Shown: piece by piece, positions 1 to 9,136 of the stretch
Layout of the letters: each line of letters opens with the position of its first letter
Position numbering within the stretch: the stretch's first letter is position 1
From: Oscillospiraceae bacterium
GTDB lineage: Bacteria; Bacillota; Clostridia; Oscillospirales; Oscillospiraceae
Assembly (NCBI GenBank): GCA_015068065.1
Contig: SVLE01000002.1
Span: forward strand, 19,172 to 83,171
Length of the DNA: 64,000 nt
Direction of reading: 5' to 3'
Notes under the pieces: generated by a model
Seen by the model: the letters and a program-made list of their open reading frames with translations, nothing else
Database searches by the model: none
What the model was told of the DNA's origin: nothing
Position numbers and translations under genes: made by a program

Positions 1-5
1 CATCT

Positions 6-82
<77 letters not shown>

Positions 83-85
83 TTT

Positions 86-161
<76 letters not shown>

Positions 162-205
162 ACAACCAAAAGTCCTTGAGAGGGTCCCCCCTCTCAAGGC
201 AATCT

Positions 206-281
206 GCGAGTGTAGCTCATCTGGTAGAGCGCCACCTTGCCAAGGTGGAGGTAGCGAGTTCGAGCCTCGTCACTCGCTCCA
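206..281 (+). tRNA. tRNA-Gly (GCC)
   Basis: GCGAGTG...CACTCGC-T-CCA acceptor, anticodon loop TTGCCAA, AGTTCGAGCCT T arm. Confidence 0.95.
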
Positions 282-310
282 TTTTTTTGGAGCGGAACCC
301 CGCTTCATAT

Positions 311-384
311 GGTGCCATAGCCAAGTGGTAAGGCAGAGCTCTGCAAAAGCTCCACCCCCAGTTCAAATCTGGGTGGCACCTCCA
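311..384 (+). tRNA. tRNA-Cys (GCA)
   Basis: GGTGCCA...TGGCACC-T-CCA acceptor, anticodon loop CTGCAAA. Confidence 0.95.
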
Positions 385-387
385 CAA

Positions 388-422
388 GTTGCTGCGAACG
401 TTCTGTTCGCAGCAACTTTTTC
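388..422 (+). terminator. intrinsic terminator of tRNA cluster
   Basis: GTTGCTGCGAAC / GTTCGCAGCAAC stem followed by T run. Confidence 0.85.
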
Positions 423-613
423 TTTACACGGGAAAACGCCAGGCTGCATTCTGCCGCCTGGCGTTTATCATCGTTCCATCAACCAGCGTTCCATTCCTAT
501 CTTTTCGCATACAACTATCCTTTTCTGCCGGCAGAAGCGGTTGCTTTCTTTTCCAAAGGATGGTATGATGAACAGGCAGAAACCTGACATTTACATATAA
601 GGGGAAATGAACC

Positions 614-2116
614 ATGGATTACAAAAAACTGCAAAACGGCAGCGATATCCGCGGCGTGGCTCTGGAGGGTATCGAGGGCCAGCACGTCAACCTGACTGAG
701 GAGGTCTGCCGCAACATCGGCCGGGGCTTCGCTCTGTGGCTGCGCGAGCGTCTGGGCAAGAATGAGCTGCGTGTCTGCGTGGGTCGCGACTCCCGTCTGT
801 CCGGCCCCGCTCTGTCCGGCTGGATCTGCGATGCCATGGCCCAGCAGGGCATTCAGGTTACCGACATTGGCATGGCCTCCACCCCTGCCATGTTCATGAG
901 CACCGTCACCGGAGACAAGCCCTATGATGCATCCGTGATGATTACCGCCAGCCACCTGCCCTTCAACCGCAACGGTTTCAAGTTCTTCACCCGTGACGGT
1001 GGTCTGGAAAAGCAGGACATCGCCGCCATCCTCGCCAACGCGGCCGGGAATCAGGTCACCGGTCTTGCCCCCGCCGAGGTGGAGTCCGGCGCTTTTATGG
1101 ATGACTACGCCGCCATTCTGGTGGACAAGGTCCGCTCCGCCACCGGCGAGCAGCGTCCTCTGGACGGCTTCAAGGTCGTGGTGGACGCAGGCAACGGTGC
1201 AGGCGGCTTCTATGTCGAGAAGGTCCTGCAGCCTCTGGGCGCGGATACCACCGGCAGCCAGTTCCTTGATCCGGACGGCTCCTTCCCCAACCACATCCCC
1301 AACCCCGAGGATGCCACCGCCATGCAGGCCATTATGGATGCCGTAGCCGCTCAGAAGGCCGATCTGGGCATCATTTTCGACACCGACGTAGACCGCGCTG
1401 GCGCCGTGCTCTCCGACGGCAGCGAGCTCAACCGCAACCGCATCATTGCCATGCTGGCTGCCATCCTGCTGCGTGAGCATCCCGGTACTACCATCGTCAC
1501 CGACTCCATCACCTCCACGGGCCTTGCCAAGTTTATCGCAGATAAGGGCGGTGTACACCACCGCTTCAAGCGCGGTTACCGCAACGTGATCAACGAGTCC
1601 ATCCGATTGAACTCTGCCGGTCAGGACAGCCAGTTGGCCATCGAGACCTCCGGCCACGGCGCGCTGAAGGAGAACTACTTCCTGGACGACGGTGCGTATC
1701 TGGTTACCAAGCTGCTCATCGAGCTGGCCCGGGGCAAGAAGGAGGGCTACACGCTGGAGTCCCTCATCGCCGATCTGGCCGAGCCTGCCGAGAGCAAAGA
1801 GCTGCGCCTGAACATCATCCCCGAGGACTTCAAGACCTACGGCCAGAGCGTGCTGGACAGCCTGCAGGAGTATGCCGCCAAGCAACCCGGCTGGTCCATC
1901 GCCCCCAACAACTTCGAGGGTGTGCGTGTCAATCTGGATGCGGAACACGGAAACGGCTGGTTCCTGCTGCGCCTGTCTCTCCACGACCCCCTGCTACCTC
2001 TGAACATCGAGTCCGATGTTCCCGGCGGCGTGCTGACCATCGCCAGGGAGCTGGCCTGTTTCCTGCTGACCTGCGACGGTCTTGACACCGGTAAACTGGC
2101 CGAGTTCGTGGGCTAA
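614..2116 (+). CDS. phosphomannomutase/phosphoglucomutase family protein
   Basis: 500 aa; hexosephosphate mutase features (TASHLPFNRNGFKFF active-site region, DTDVDRAG metal loop); AAGGGGAA RBS upstream. Confidence 0.9.
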   Translation: MDYKKLQNGSDIRGVALEGIEGQHVNLTEEVCRNIGRGFALWLRERLGKNELRVCVGRDSRLSGPALSGWICDAMAQQGIQVTDIGMASTPAMFMSTVTGDKPYDASVMITASHLPFNRNGFKFFTRDGGLEKQDIAAILANAAGNQVTGLAPAEVESGAFMDDYAAILVDKVRSATGEQRPLDGFKVVVDAGNGAGGFYVEKVLQPLGADTTGSQFLDPDGSFPNHIPNPEDATAMQAIMDAVAAQKADLGIIFDTDVDRAGAVLSDGSELNRNRIIAMLAAILLREHPGTTIVTDSITSTGLAKFIADKGGVHHRFKRGYRNVINESIRLNSAGQDSQLAIETSGHGALKENYFLDDGAYLVTKLLIELARGKKEGYTLESLIADLAEPAESKELRLNIIPEDFKTYGQSVLDSLQEYAAKQPGWSIAPNNFEGVRVNLDAEHGNGWFLLRLSLHDPLLPLNIESDVPGGVLTIARELACFLLTCDGLDTGKLAEFVG

Positions 2117-2134
2117 ACTGCATTCGTTTTATGC

Positions 2135-2177
2135 ACACTCCCCACAGCGCAAAGTGCTGTGGGGAGTGATTTTTTGC
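2135..2177 (+). terminator. intrinsic terminator
   Basis: CACTCCCCACAGC...GCTGTGGGGAGTG followed by ATTTTTTG. Confidence 0.85.
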
Positions 2178-2224
2178 CCGATTTGACAAGATGAAATTTT
2201 TTTCGTTTTTTCGCAAAAAAGCAG

Positions 2225-2253
2225 TTGACATTCTATAGGTCCTGTGGTAATAT
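2225..2253 (+). promoter_or_regulatory. sigma-A promoter of tRNA-Leu
   Basis: TTGACA-17 bp-TAATAT immediately upstream of tRNA-Leu. Confidence 0.8.
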
Positions 2254-2290
2254 ACATCTTGCGCTGAGCAACAGCGCTCCACTACCAAAT

Positions 2291-2377
2291 GCGCGAGTGG
2301 TGGAATTGGTAGACTCGCTGGCTTCAGGTGCCAGTGCTCGCAAGGGCGTGTGGGTTCGACTCCCACCTCGCGCACCA
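2291..2377 (+). tRNA. tRNA-Leu (CAG)
   Basis: GCGCGAG...CTCGCGC-A-CCA, long variable arm, anticodon loop TTCAGGT. Confidence 0.95.
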
Positions 2378-2378
2378 C

Positions 2379-2412
2379 GGGACATCCGAAAGGATGTCCC
2401 GTTTCTTTTTTC
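2379..2412 (+). terminator. intrinsic terminator of tRNA-Leu
   Basis: GGGACATCC GAAA GGATGTCCC then T-rich run. Confidence 0.8.
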
Positions 2413-2427
2413 TGCATTAAGATTAAA

Positions 2428-2462
2428 CCCTGCACCTCCTTCAGGAGGTGCAGGGTTTTTCA
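2428..2462. terminator. bidirectional terminator
   Basis: AACCCTGCACCTCCTTCAGGAGGTGCAGGGTTTTT. Confidence 0.75.
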
Positions 2463-2473
2463 AATCGTTTGCC

Positions 2474-3019
2474 CTATCCGACGGTGTAGCTGCCACGGAC
2501 AAGGACCTTCACCGTATTGGCGGTGGCCTTGATCCCCCGCCCGGTGATGGTGGACATGTACAGGTTGTTGGTAACCAGATCCTCCCCGTTGTTCAGAGAG
2601 CTTCCCGCCGTGGTGTTGATCAGCCCCGGGTTGGAGGGAGACACACACTGAGCGGTTCCGATGCGCAGCATCACCTCGCAACCGATGTCCATGTTCAGCT
2701 TCTGTCCCTTTTGCAGCGTGACCACGGTATAAACAGCGGCGTGCTGCCCGCTTTCCTCACCCACTATCTCCTCCATCTTTGCAGAATAATCCCGGATGGA
2801 CTGGTCCAGCTTGTCCACAAGTTCCTGCTGGTGGGCCTCCGCTTTGCCGTCCACCTGCTCCAGAATGGCAGGAATCACAGTCTTGGTCAAATAGCTCAGG
2901 GTAATGAGAGGGTCAGCCTGTGTCCCTTCCCCGGCAGCCACCGACACGCCCACTGTCAGGCAAAGTGCAGCCAGCGCCGCAACACCCAAGCGAAAAATCC
3001 ACTTTCTTCCTTTGTTCAT
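2474..3019 (-). CDS. secreted hypothetical protein
   Basis: Start placed at MNKGRKW...; N-terminal signal peptide (RLGVAALAALCLTVGVSVAAGEG); no family recognised. Confidence 0.7.
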   Translation of the reverse strand: MNKGRKWIFRLGVAALAALCLTVGVSVAAGEGTQADPLITLSYLTKTVIPAILEQVDGKAEAHQQELVDKLDQSIRDYSAKMEEIVGEESGQHAAVYTVVTLQKGQKLNMDIGCEVMLRIGTAQCVSPSNPGLINTTAGSSLNNGEDLVTNNLYMSTITGRGIKATANTVKVLVRGSYTVG

Positions 3020-3068
3020 GCTATGTACTCCTTTATATGCGGGGCGCCCCACGGGCGCCCCGGCGACT

Positions 3069-3443
3069 TTACACCAAGGTCTGGCCGGACAGGCCAAAGC
3101 TGACCGCGATGGCGTTGTCCACCTGCTTCATCACACGCTCATCCACCTTGCCCATATGCTCTCGCAGGCGGCGCTTATCCAGTGTGCGGATCTGCTCTAA
3201 CAGGATCACAGAGTCCTTGGGCAGTCCGTAGCTCATGGCCGCCAGCGAAATATGAGTAGGCAACCGTGCTTTGCCGGTCTGTGAAGTGATGGCCGCAGCA
3301 ATGACTGTGGGGCTGTGCCTGTTTCCGGTATCGTTCTGAACGATCAGCACCGGACGCACGCCGCCCTGCTCGCTGCCCACCACCGGGCTAAGATCGGCAT
3401 AAAAGATGTCGCCCCGTTTCACACTGTTATCCACATTCTTCAC
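3069..3443 (-). CDS. mazF: type II toxin-antitoxin MazF/PemK-family endoribonuclease
   Basis: [30 protein letters not shown] and MazF-family C-terminal pattern; exact start uncertain. Confidence 0.9.
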   Translation of the reverse strand: MKNVDNSVKRGDIFYADLSPVVGSEQGGVRPVLIVQNDTGNRHSPTVIAAAITSQTGKARLPTHISLAAMSYGLPKDSVILLEQIRTLDKRRLREHMGKVDERVMKQVDNAIAVSFGLSGQTLV

Positions 3444-3626
3444 ACTCCGCCGGAAAATAGTACGCGTTACCGGAAATCTCCTATGTAACGCAGCACTATG
3501 ATTTTCCCACGGGGCGGCCCGGATTATACCGTCCGAAAAAATTTACCTGCTGCCGCCCCCGCCCGGCGACGGGGCATTCAAACCCCGCTGCTCCGTGTCA
3601 TTCTATTCCACAGGCGGCAACAACGT

Positions 3627-4754
3627 TCAGGGCTGCCAGATTCGGGGCACTCGGGGCAGCATGTCGCACAGCAGTTCGTAGGAAATGGTGCCCAGCAGCT
3701 CGGCCGCTTCCTCCAGCGGATTGTCCTCACCAAACACAGTGGCCACGCTGCCCACCCTTACGTCAGGCAGGTCTGTAACATCCACCATGCACATATCCAT
3801 GCAGATCCGGCCCAAAATCGGAGCCTTATTCCCATCAAAGTCCACACAGAAACGATTGGACAGCGCCCGGTGGAAGCCGTCCCCATATCCCAGCGGAAGC
3901 ACCGCCACTCGGCTGTCCCGCTTCAGAATGTGTGTACCTCCATAGCTCACCGGCACACCTTGAGGCAGTTGGCGCACCGCACTCACCCGGGCATGCATGG
4001 ACATGACCGGCACAAGTCCCGGCCCGTCCAGTCCGCAGCAACTCGGATCGGGATAGTGTCCGTAAAGGGCAATACCCGGACGAATCATATCCAGATGGGT
4101 ACAGGGATATTTTAATGCAGCGGCGCTGGCTGCGCAATGGCGAATTTCAAAATTCAGGCCGTATTCTTTTTCCAGTATATCCAGCGTATCCAGAAAACGG
4201 GTAAACTGGAGCATGGTATACTCCTCGTCCCCGTCTGCGTTGGCAAAGTGGGTGAAGATGCCCTCATGCTCCAAATGGGGCAAGGCACAGACCTCAGCGG
4301 CCTCTTTTGCCGTCTGAGCGGGATCATAGCCCAAAAAGCCGATCCGACCCATACCCGTATCCAGCTTGACGTGGACGCGGGCCGTCTTGCCCAGTTCTCC
4401 GGCCGCATGGGACAGAGCCTGCCCCAATTCCAAGCTGGAAACCGCCTGAGTGATGTCATACTCCACCACCTGCCGGGCAAACTCTGCAGGTGTGATTCCC
4501 AAAATCAGGATTGGCGCCGTGATCCCGGCCCAACGCAATTCCACGGCTTCCGGCAGGCAGGCCACGGCCAGCATTTCACAGCCCAGCCTTTCCAGCCTGC
4601 GAGCCACCTCCAACGCTCCGTGTCCGTAAGCGTCGGCCTTGACCACGCCCAAAAGGCGGCATCCGAGGGGCACCATCCCCCGCAGGGTTCGATAATTATG
4701 TTCCAGTGCCCCGGCAGACAGTTCCACCCACGCCCGTTGTTTTTCCCAATCCAT
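3627..4754 (-). CDS. alr: alanine racemase
   Basis: AWVELSAGALEHNYR, VVKADAYGHG (PLP lysine), HCAASAAAL, SYGGTHI motifs. Confidence 0.95.
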   Translation of the reverse strand: MDWEKQRAWVELSAGALEHNYRTLRGMVPLGCRLLGVVKADAYGHGALEVARRLERLGCEMLAVACLPEAVELRWAGITAPILILGITPAEFARQVVEYDITQAVSSLELGQALSHAAGELGKTARVHVKLDTGMGRIGFLGYDPAQTAKEAAEVCALPHLEHEGIFTHFANADGDEEYTMLQFTRFLDTLDILEKEYGLNFEIRHCAASAAALKYPCTHLDMIRPGIALYGHYPDPSCCGLDGPGLVPVMSMHARVSAVRQLPQGVPVSYGGTHILKRDSRVAVLPLGYGDGFHRALSNRFCVDFDGNKAPILGRICMDMCMVDVTDLPDVRVGSVATVFGEDNPLEEAAELLGTISYELLCDMLPRVPRIWQP

Positions 4755-4778
4755 GTTTTTCCTCTTCTCTTTTGTACT

Positions 4779-5372
4779 TCAAGTTAAGTCAAATTTCCCA
4801 AATTCACACAAAATCACCCGGTATCCATCCTGCAGGATTTCTCCCTGCACCAACGCATGGGTCTGCACATCAAACCACAGCACAGTTTCTCTCCCCTGCC
4901 CGGCAGGCACTTCGGGCTGTCGGCACAAAACCCGCAGCACTTCCCGTTCTCCCATTGTTTCCCGGGTACAACTGTCCATAAAGCCGGAACGCGCGCTTTC
5001 CAACAGGGCAAAAACCGCACCCAAGGGCGTCAGCCCGTCCTCTCCAAGCGGTCCTGTTTCCAGAACAGCGCCATCATACTCCAGCTGTGTTTGTGCCCCG
5101 CTGCTGCGGACAGTCAGCCCGGCAACTTCCTCCGGTGCGGTCAGCGTGAGTACGCTCTGCCCGTCCGTAAGCGTCACATCCGCCTTATAAGTATACACCC
5201 GCTGTCCATAGTCCGCCACCAGCTTCACTTGGGCAACACAACCTGCCGCAGAAAGATACTCGCCGCGGACGGTCAGTGCCAGCCCTTCAGAACCTTTTTC
5301 TCCCCCCGCTCCGCCGCAGGCGGACAGCAGAAGGGTCATCATCAGTACGCACATCACACACGTTTTGCGCAC
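4779..5372 (-). CDS. putative lipoprotein, possibly GerS-like
   Basis: Lipobox LLLSACGG; position directly upstream of alr in the same operon. Confidence 0.6.
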   Translation of the reverse strand: MRKTCVMCVLMMTLLLSACGGAGGEKGSEGLALTVRGEYLSAAGCVAQVKLVADYGQRVYTYKADVTLTDGQSVLTLTAPEEVAGLTVRSSGAQTQLEYDGAVLETGPLGEDGLTPLGAVFALLESARSGFMDSCTRETMGEREVLRVLCRQPEVPAGQGRETVLWFDVQTHALVQGEILQDGYRVILCEFGKFDLT

Positions 5373-5386
5373 AGCAGTTTCCTCCG

Positions 5387-6226
5387 TTATTCACTCAGTT
5401 CCATCAGCGCCCGGGGCAAAAAGTCCAGCAGTTCTGTGGGTGTCATGGCATACTCCCCCAACTCACCGGCTGCAAAATCTCCTGCCCGACCGTGAAGCCA
5501 TACAGCCATAGCCGCACTCTCAGCCGCAGGAAAGCCCTGCCCGATCAGGGAGAGGATCATGCCTGCAAGCACATCGCCGCTGCCTCCCTTTGCCATGCCG
5601 GGGTTGCCACTGGTATTGACCCACACCCGGCCGTCCGGCGCAGCAGTAACCGTCTGGTATCCCTTCAGCACCACCACGCACCCATATTCTTCGGCGAAGG
5701 CCCGTGCCGCCCCGATTCGATCCGAAACAGGCAGTGGTTGCCCGGTCAGCCGGGCAAATTCTCCCTCATGGGGTGTAATGACCGTGGGTGCGGTGCGCCC
5801 GGTCAGCAGCCCGGTCCTCCCCTGCAGCACATTCAGCCCATCCGCGTCCAGCACAAGGGGGATCTCCAGACGTGAAACAAGGTCATGCACCAGTCCCCAC
5901 GCCCGGTCAGACTGTCCAAGACCCGGTCCGATGAGGGCTGCATCACAGGCCGATATCCGTTCATAAACCTTATTTTTGTCCTCATCCAGCGGGTGCGGCA
6001 TAGCCTCGTTACATTTAACCGCCACCACGCTCCAGATGGCTTCCGGCACGCCCAGAAATACAAGACCGGACCCGGTGCGCACCGCGGCATTGGCCGCAAA
6101 GACAGGCGCGCCTGTATAGCCCACACTGCCGCCCAGCACGTAGACCCGGCCGAAGTCACCTTTATGGGCCTGCCGCGCCCTGACAGGCAGACGGAAGGTA
6201 TGTTCATTCACCTGCACGATACTCAT
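5387..6226 (-). CDS. nnrD: ADP-dependent NAD(P)H-hydrate dehydratase (YjeF C-terminal family)
   Basis: KGDFGRVYVLGGSVGYTGAP, LVLDADGLN, NTSGNPGMAKGGSGDVLAGM motifs. Confidence 0.9.
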   Translation of the reverse strand: MSIVQVNEHTFRLPVRARQAHKGDFGRVYVLGGSVGYTGAPVFAANAAVRTGSGLVFLGVPEAIWSVVAVKCNEAMPHPLDEDKNKVYERISACDAALIGPGLGQSDRAWGLVHDLVSRLEIPLVLDADGLNVLQGRTGLLTGRTAPTVITPHEGEFARLTGQPLPVSDRIGAARAFAEEYGCVVVLKGYQTVTAAPDGRVWVNTSGNPGMAKGGSGDVLAGMILSLIGQGFPAAESAAMAVWLHGRAGDFAAGELGEYAMTPTELLDFLPRALMELSE

Positions 6227-6274
6227 ACCACACCCCCTCTCTTTTTGTTATCATACCACAATCCGGCATAAATG

Positions 6275-6799
6275 TCACCCGCCAAAACACAGCCGCACCG
6301 CCCATGCTGCTGCCATAAAGCCCGCAAGGTCGGCACACAGGGCTGCCGGCACCGCATAGCGGGTTTTCGTGATCCCAACCGCACCGAAATAAACGGCGAT
6401 GGTATAGAACGTAGTCTCCGTAGACCCAAGCATCACCGCCGCCACCCGGCCGATATAGGAATCCGGACCGTAAGCGGAAATCAATTCCGACCCCACCCCC
6501 AGCGCTGCACTGCCGCTCACGGGCCGGACCAGCATCAATGCCACCGTCTCCGGTGGGATTCCAAGGTGCTCCAGAACAGGCGCCAACAGGTGCGCGGCAA
6601 GCTCCAGCGCCCCGGAGGCCCGCAGCATATACACCGCCGTCAGCAGCGCAATTAGGGAAGGCACGATGCGCATCAGGGTGTTCAAGCCCTCCCCTGCCCC
6701 ATGGACCAGCGCTGTATATACATCCACCCTCCGACTTATGGCGTACAGAGAAACGGCAGCGATCACAAAGGGTACTAGCATGGTATAAAAAAGTTCCAC
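6275..6799 (-). CDS. spmB: spore maturation protein SpmB (GTG start)
   Basis: RPVSGSAALGVGSELISAYGPDSYIGRVAAVMLGSTETTFYTIAVYFGAVGI nucleoside-recognition (Gate) domain. Confidence 0.9.
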   Translation of the reverse strand: MELFYTMLVPFVIAAVSLYAISRRVDVYTALVHGAGEGLNTLMRIVPSLIALLTAVYMLRASGALELAAHLLAPVLEHLGIPPETVALMLVRPVSGSAALGVGSELISAYGPDSYIGRVAAVMLGSTETTFYTIAVYFGAVGITKTRYAVPAALCADLAGFMAAAWAVRLCFGG

Positions 6800-6801
6800 A
6801 C

Positions 6802-7380
6802 TCAATCCCTCCAGATCCGTGCGCAGATTTTTGCAGCGGTGATTCCCACACCCACCGAAACAGCAGAAGCCAACCACACCGCGGGCAGGATGTCAAAGGG
6901 GGTATTGCTGCCCGCAGCTGCCCGTACCGTAGCCACCGTTGTGGGAATCAGCTGGATGGATGCCGTATTGCACACCACCAACATGCAAAGGCTATCACTT
7001 GCCACCGTACCGCTCCTTCGGCTCATCCGCCGGGCCGCCTCCAGCCCCAGCGGTGTCGCCGCATTTCCCAGCCCCAACAGATTGGCCGATACATTGGCAG
7101 ATATACTGTCCATCACGCCTCGGTCATCTGCCACATCGGGATACAGCCGTTTCAGAACAGGCCGCAGCAGCCGGGACAGTTTCTCCGCCAGCCCCGCACA
7201 GCGCATGATCTCCATGATTCCCGTCCACAGGCACATCATCCCGGCGATGGAAAGGCACAGCTCCACCGCCGCTCCCGTTCCCTCCACCGCCGCTGCGGCC
7301 ACCTGCGCCCCCCTGCCTGTGGCAAGGCCGCACAGGATGGACACTACTACCATCCCTGTCCAGATCACTGACATGGTCAT
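6802..7380 (-). CDS. spmA: spore maturation protein SpmA
   Basis: MDSISANVSANLLGLGNAATPLGLEA and NTASIQLIPTTVATVRAAAGS motifs; adjacent to spmB. Confidence 0.9.
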   Translation of the reverse strand: MTMSVIWTGMVVVSILCGLATGRGAQVAAAAVEGTGAAVELCLSIAGMMCLWTGIMEIMRCAGLAEKLSRLLRPVLKRLYPDVADDRGVMDSISANVSANLLGLGNAATPLGLEAARRMSRRSGTVASDSLCMLVVCNTASIQLIPTTVATVRAAAGSNTPFDILPAVWLASAVSVGVGITAAKICARIWRD

Positions 7381-7523
7381 CGCCCGCACCCCCTCTCCAT
7401 ACACACATATGGGTGCGACCGAAAAAACATGCTCTGCCTGTCTGTTTCTCTTCCGGTTTTTCCAGTTTTTTACATATACTTCCATATTTTTAATATTGCT
7501 GACAAAATTTTCATTTTTTCCCG

Positions 7524-7551
7524 TTGACATCCAGTTTTGGAACTGTATAAT
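7524..7551 (+). promoter_or_regulatory. sigma-A promoter of AbrB-family gene
   Basis: TTGACA-16 bp-TATAAT. Confidence 0.8.
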
Positions 7552-7602
7552 GAAGGCACAGTGGCTCTATGTCTGATTTACATACAGAAAGGATCGATTG
7601 AA

Positions 7603-7848
7603 TTGAAATCAACCGGTATTGTGAGAAAAGTGGATGAGCTTGGCCGTATCGTCCTTCCCATTGAACTGCGGCATACGCTGGATATCGAGCCGAAGGACGC
7701 TCTGGAAATCTACGTGGACGGCAACACCATCATGCTGCGCAAGTATCAGCCGGCCTGTATTTTCTGTGATGATGCAAAGGATGTGCGCCTGTTTCGCGGT
7801 AAAAACGTGTGTGTAAACTGCATCAAAGATCTGAACAAGGACATCTGA
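7603..7848 (+). CDS. AbrB/MazE-type transition-state regulator (TTG start)
   Basis: LKSTGIVRKVDELGRIVLPIELRHTLDI SpoVT/AbrB N-terminal domain; AGAAAGGA RBS before TTG at 7603. Confidence 0.9.
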   Translation: MKSTGIVRKVDELGRIVLPIELRHTLDIEPKDALEIYVDGNTIMLRKYQPACIFCDDAKDVRLFRGKNVCVNCIKDLNKDI

Positions 7849-7856
7849 ACCGACAA

Positions 7857-7891
7857 AAAAGGAGAACGGCATTGCCGTTCTCCTTTTTTAT
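7857..7891. terminator. bidirectional intrinsic terminator
   Basis: AAAAAAGGAGAACGGCATTGCCGTTCTCCTTTTTT. Confidence 0.85.
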
Positions 7892-7893
7892 TC

Positions 7894-9126
7894 TTAAAGC
7901 TTCTTCCCCTTGTAGGTCAGCCCGCTGTAGCGGGTGACCGGGTCAATGCGCACGTTCTTCTCTCGAATCTCATAGTGCAGGTGATTACCGGTAGAACGAC
8001 CTGTGGTGCCCACATAGCCCAGCACCTGTCCCTGCTTGACTACATCTCCCGCCTTGACCGCCCGGGAGTTCATATGGGCGTAGAGGGTGGTGTTTCCGTT
8101 GCCGTGATCCACCACCACGTAGTTGCCGTAGCCGCCCTTGTTATAGGCAGAGGTCAGCACCACGCCGCTCTTTGCTGACAGGATCTTGACCCCTTTGGGG
8201 GCGGGTACGTCGATGCCGGAGTGGGTGGCAGGCTTGCCGGTAAAGGGATCCTTACGTCCGGCAAACAAAGAGGATAGATTGGTGTAATCAGGCAAAGGCC
8301 ACTTGTAGCCCGACTCACTGGTGATCTTTTTCCCCTGAGCTTCCAGCTGAGCCGCCAATTCCCTCTGCTTGCGGGCAATTTCCTCGTCCATCTTCTTGGC
8401 CAGAGCTTCCAGTTCCTTCACCGAATGCTCCACTTGCTTTTTTTCCTTGTTGATCTGGGCGATAAGCTTGTCCACTTCCGCTTCCCGGCTCTCCAGCTCC
8501 TTGCGCGCGGCCACCTGCTTATCCTTAGCTGTCTGCTGCTCAACACGGGCCTGTTCCAGCTGCGTTTTGTCCTCCTGCAGCTGCCGGCGGGTGGTAGCCA
8601 AACTGTCCATCACGGCGTTGTCATACTCCATGATCTCGTCCACCATGATCAGCCGGTCCAGCAGGTCGGAAAAGCTGGCCGCGTTGAAGAGGATAGCCCA
8701 ATAGTTGACGTCGCCCTCCTCCTCCATATAGCGCACCCGCTGGCAGAACAGCTCGTACAGCTTTGCCTCCTCCTGCTCGGTCTCGGCGATACCGGACTGG
8801 GCCTGTGCGATCAGTTCGTCATATTTTCCAATTTGTTGATTGATGTTGCCGATCTCGGACTGGATCACATCCACCTGCTGCTCCAACAGTTCTTTCTGAT
8901 CCATGGCCTTATTCTTGTCAGCGGCGATGGCCTTGAGTTGCTTTTGCAGCTCGGCCTTCTGCCTGTCCAGATCGCCGGCGTCCGCCTTCAGGCTGTCGAT
9001 CTCCGCCTGTGTGACTGCCATCACATCCGGCGAAATGACCATTGGCAGCGGCATCAGCATGGCCAGCGCCAACAGCACGCTCAGTATCCGTCCAAGCAAT
9101 GCCGTACATCCGTTTCTTTTACCCAT
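7894..9126 (-). CDS. murein hydrolase activator / M23 peptidase with N-terminal coiled coil (EnvC/CwlO-like)
   Basis: Coiled-coil N-terminus plus HSGIDVPAPKGVKILSAKSGVVL...VVVDHGNGNTTLYAHM and HLHYEIR LytM motifs. Confidence 0.9.
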   Translation of the reverse strand: MGKRNGCTALLGRILSVLLALAMLMPLPMVISPDVMAVTQAEIDSLKADAGDLDRQKAELQKQLKAIAADKNKAMDQKELLEQQVDVIQSEIGNINQQIGKYDELIAQAQSGIAETEQEEAKLYELFCQRVRYMEEEGDVNYWAILFNAASFSDLLDRLIMVDEIMEYDNAVMDSLATTRRQLQEDKTQLEQARVEQQTAKDKQVAARKELESREAEVDKLIAQINKEKKQVEHSVKELEALAKKMDEEIARKQRELAAQLEAQGKKITSESGYKWPLPDYTNLSSLFAGRKDPFTGKPATHSGIDVPAPKGVKILSAKSGVVLTSAYNKGGYGNYVVVDHGNGNTTLYAHMNSRAVKAGDVVKQGQVLGYVGTTGRSTGNHLHYEIREKNVRIDPVTRYSGLTYKGKKL

Positions 9127-9136
9127 GGGCGCCCCC

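Noticed and set aside
515-1984. 489-aa minus-strand ORF
   Set aside because: Antisense to the phosphohexomutase gene, no recognisable domain.
2225-3103. 292-aa plus-strand ORF
   Set aside because: Runs through tRNA-Leu, terminators and the antisense of the secreted protein gene.
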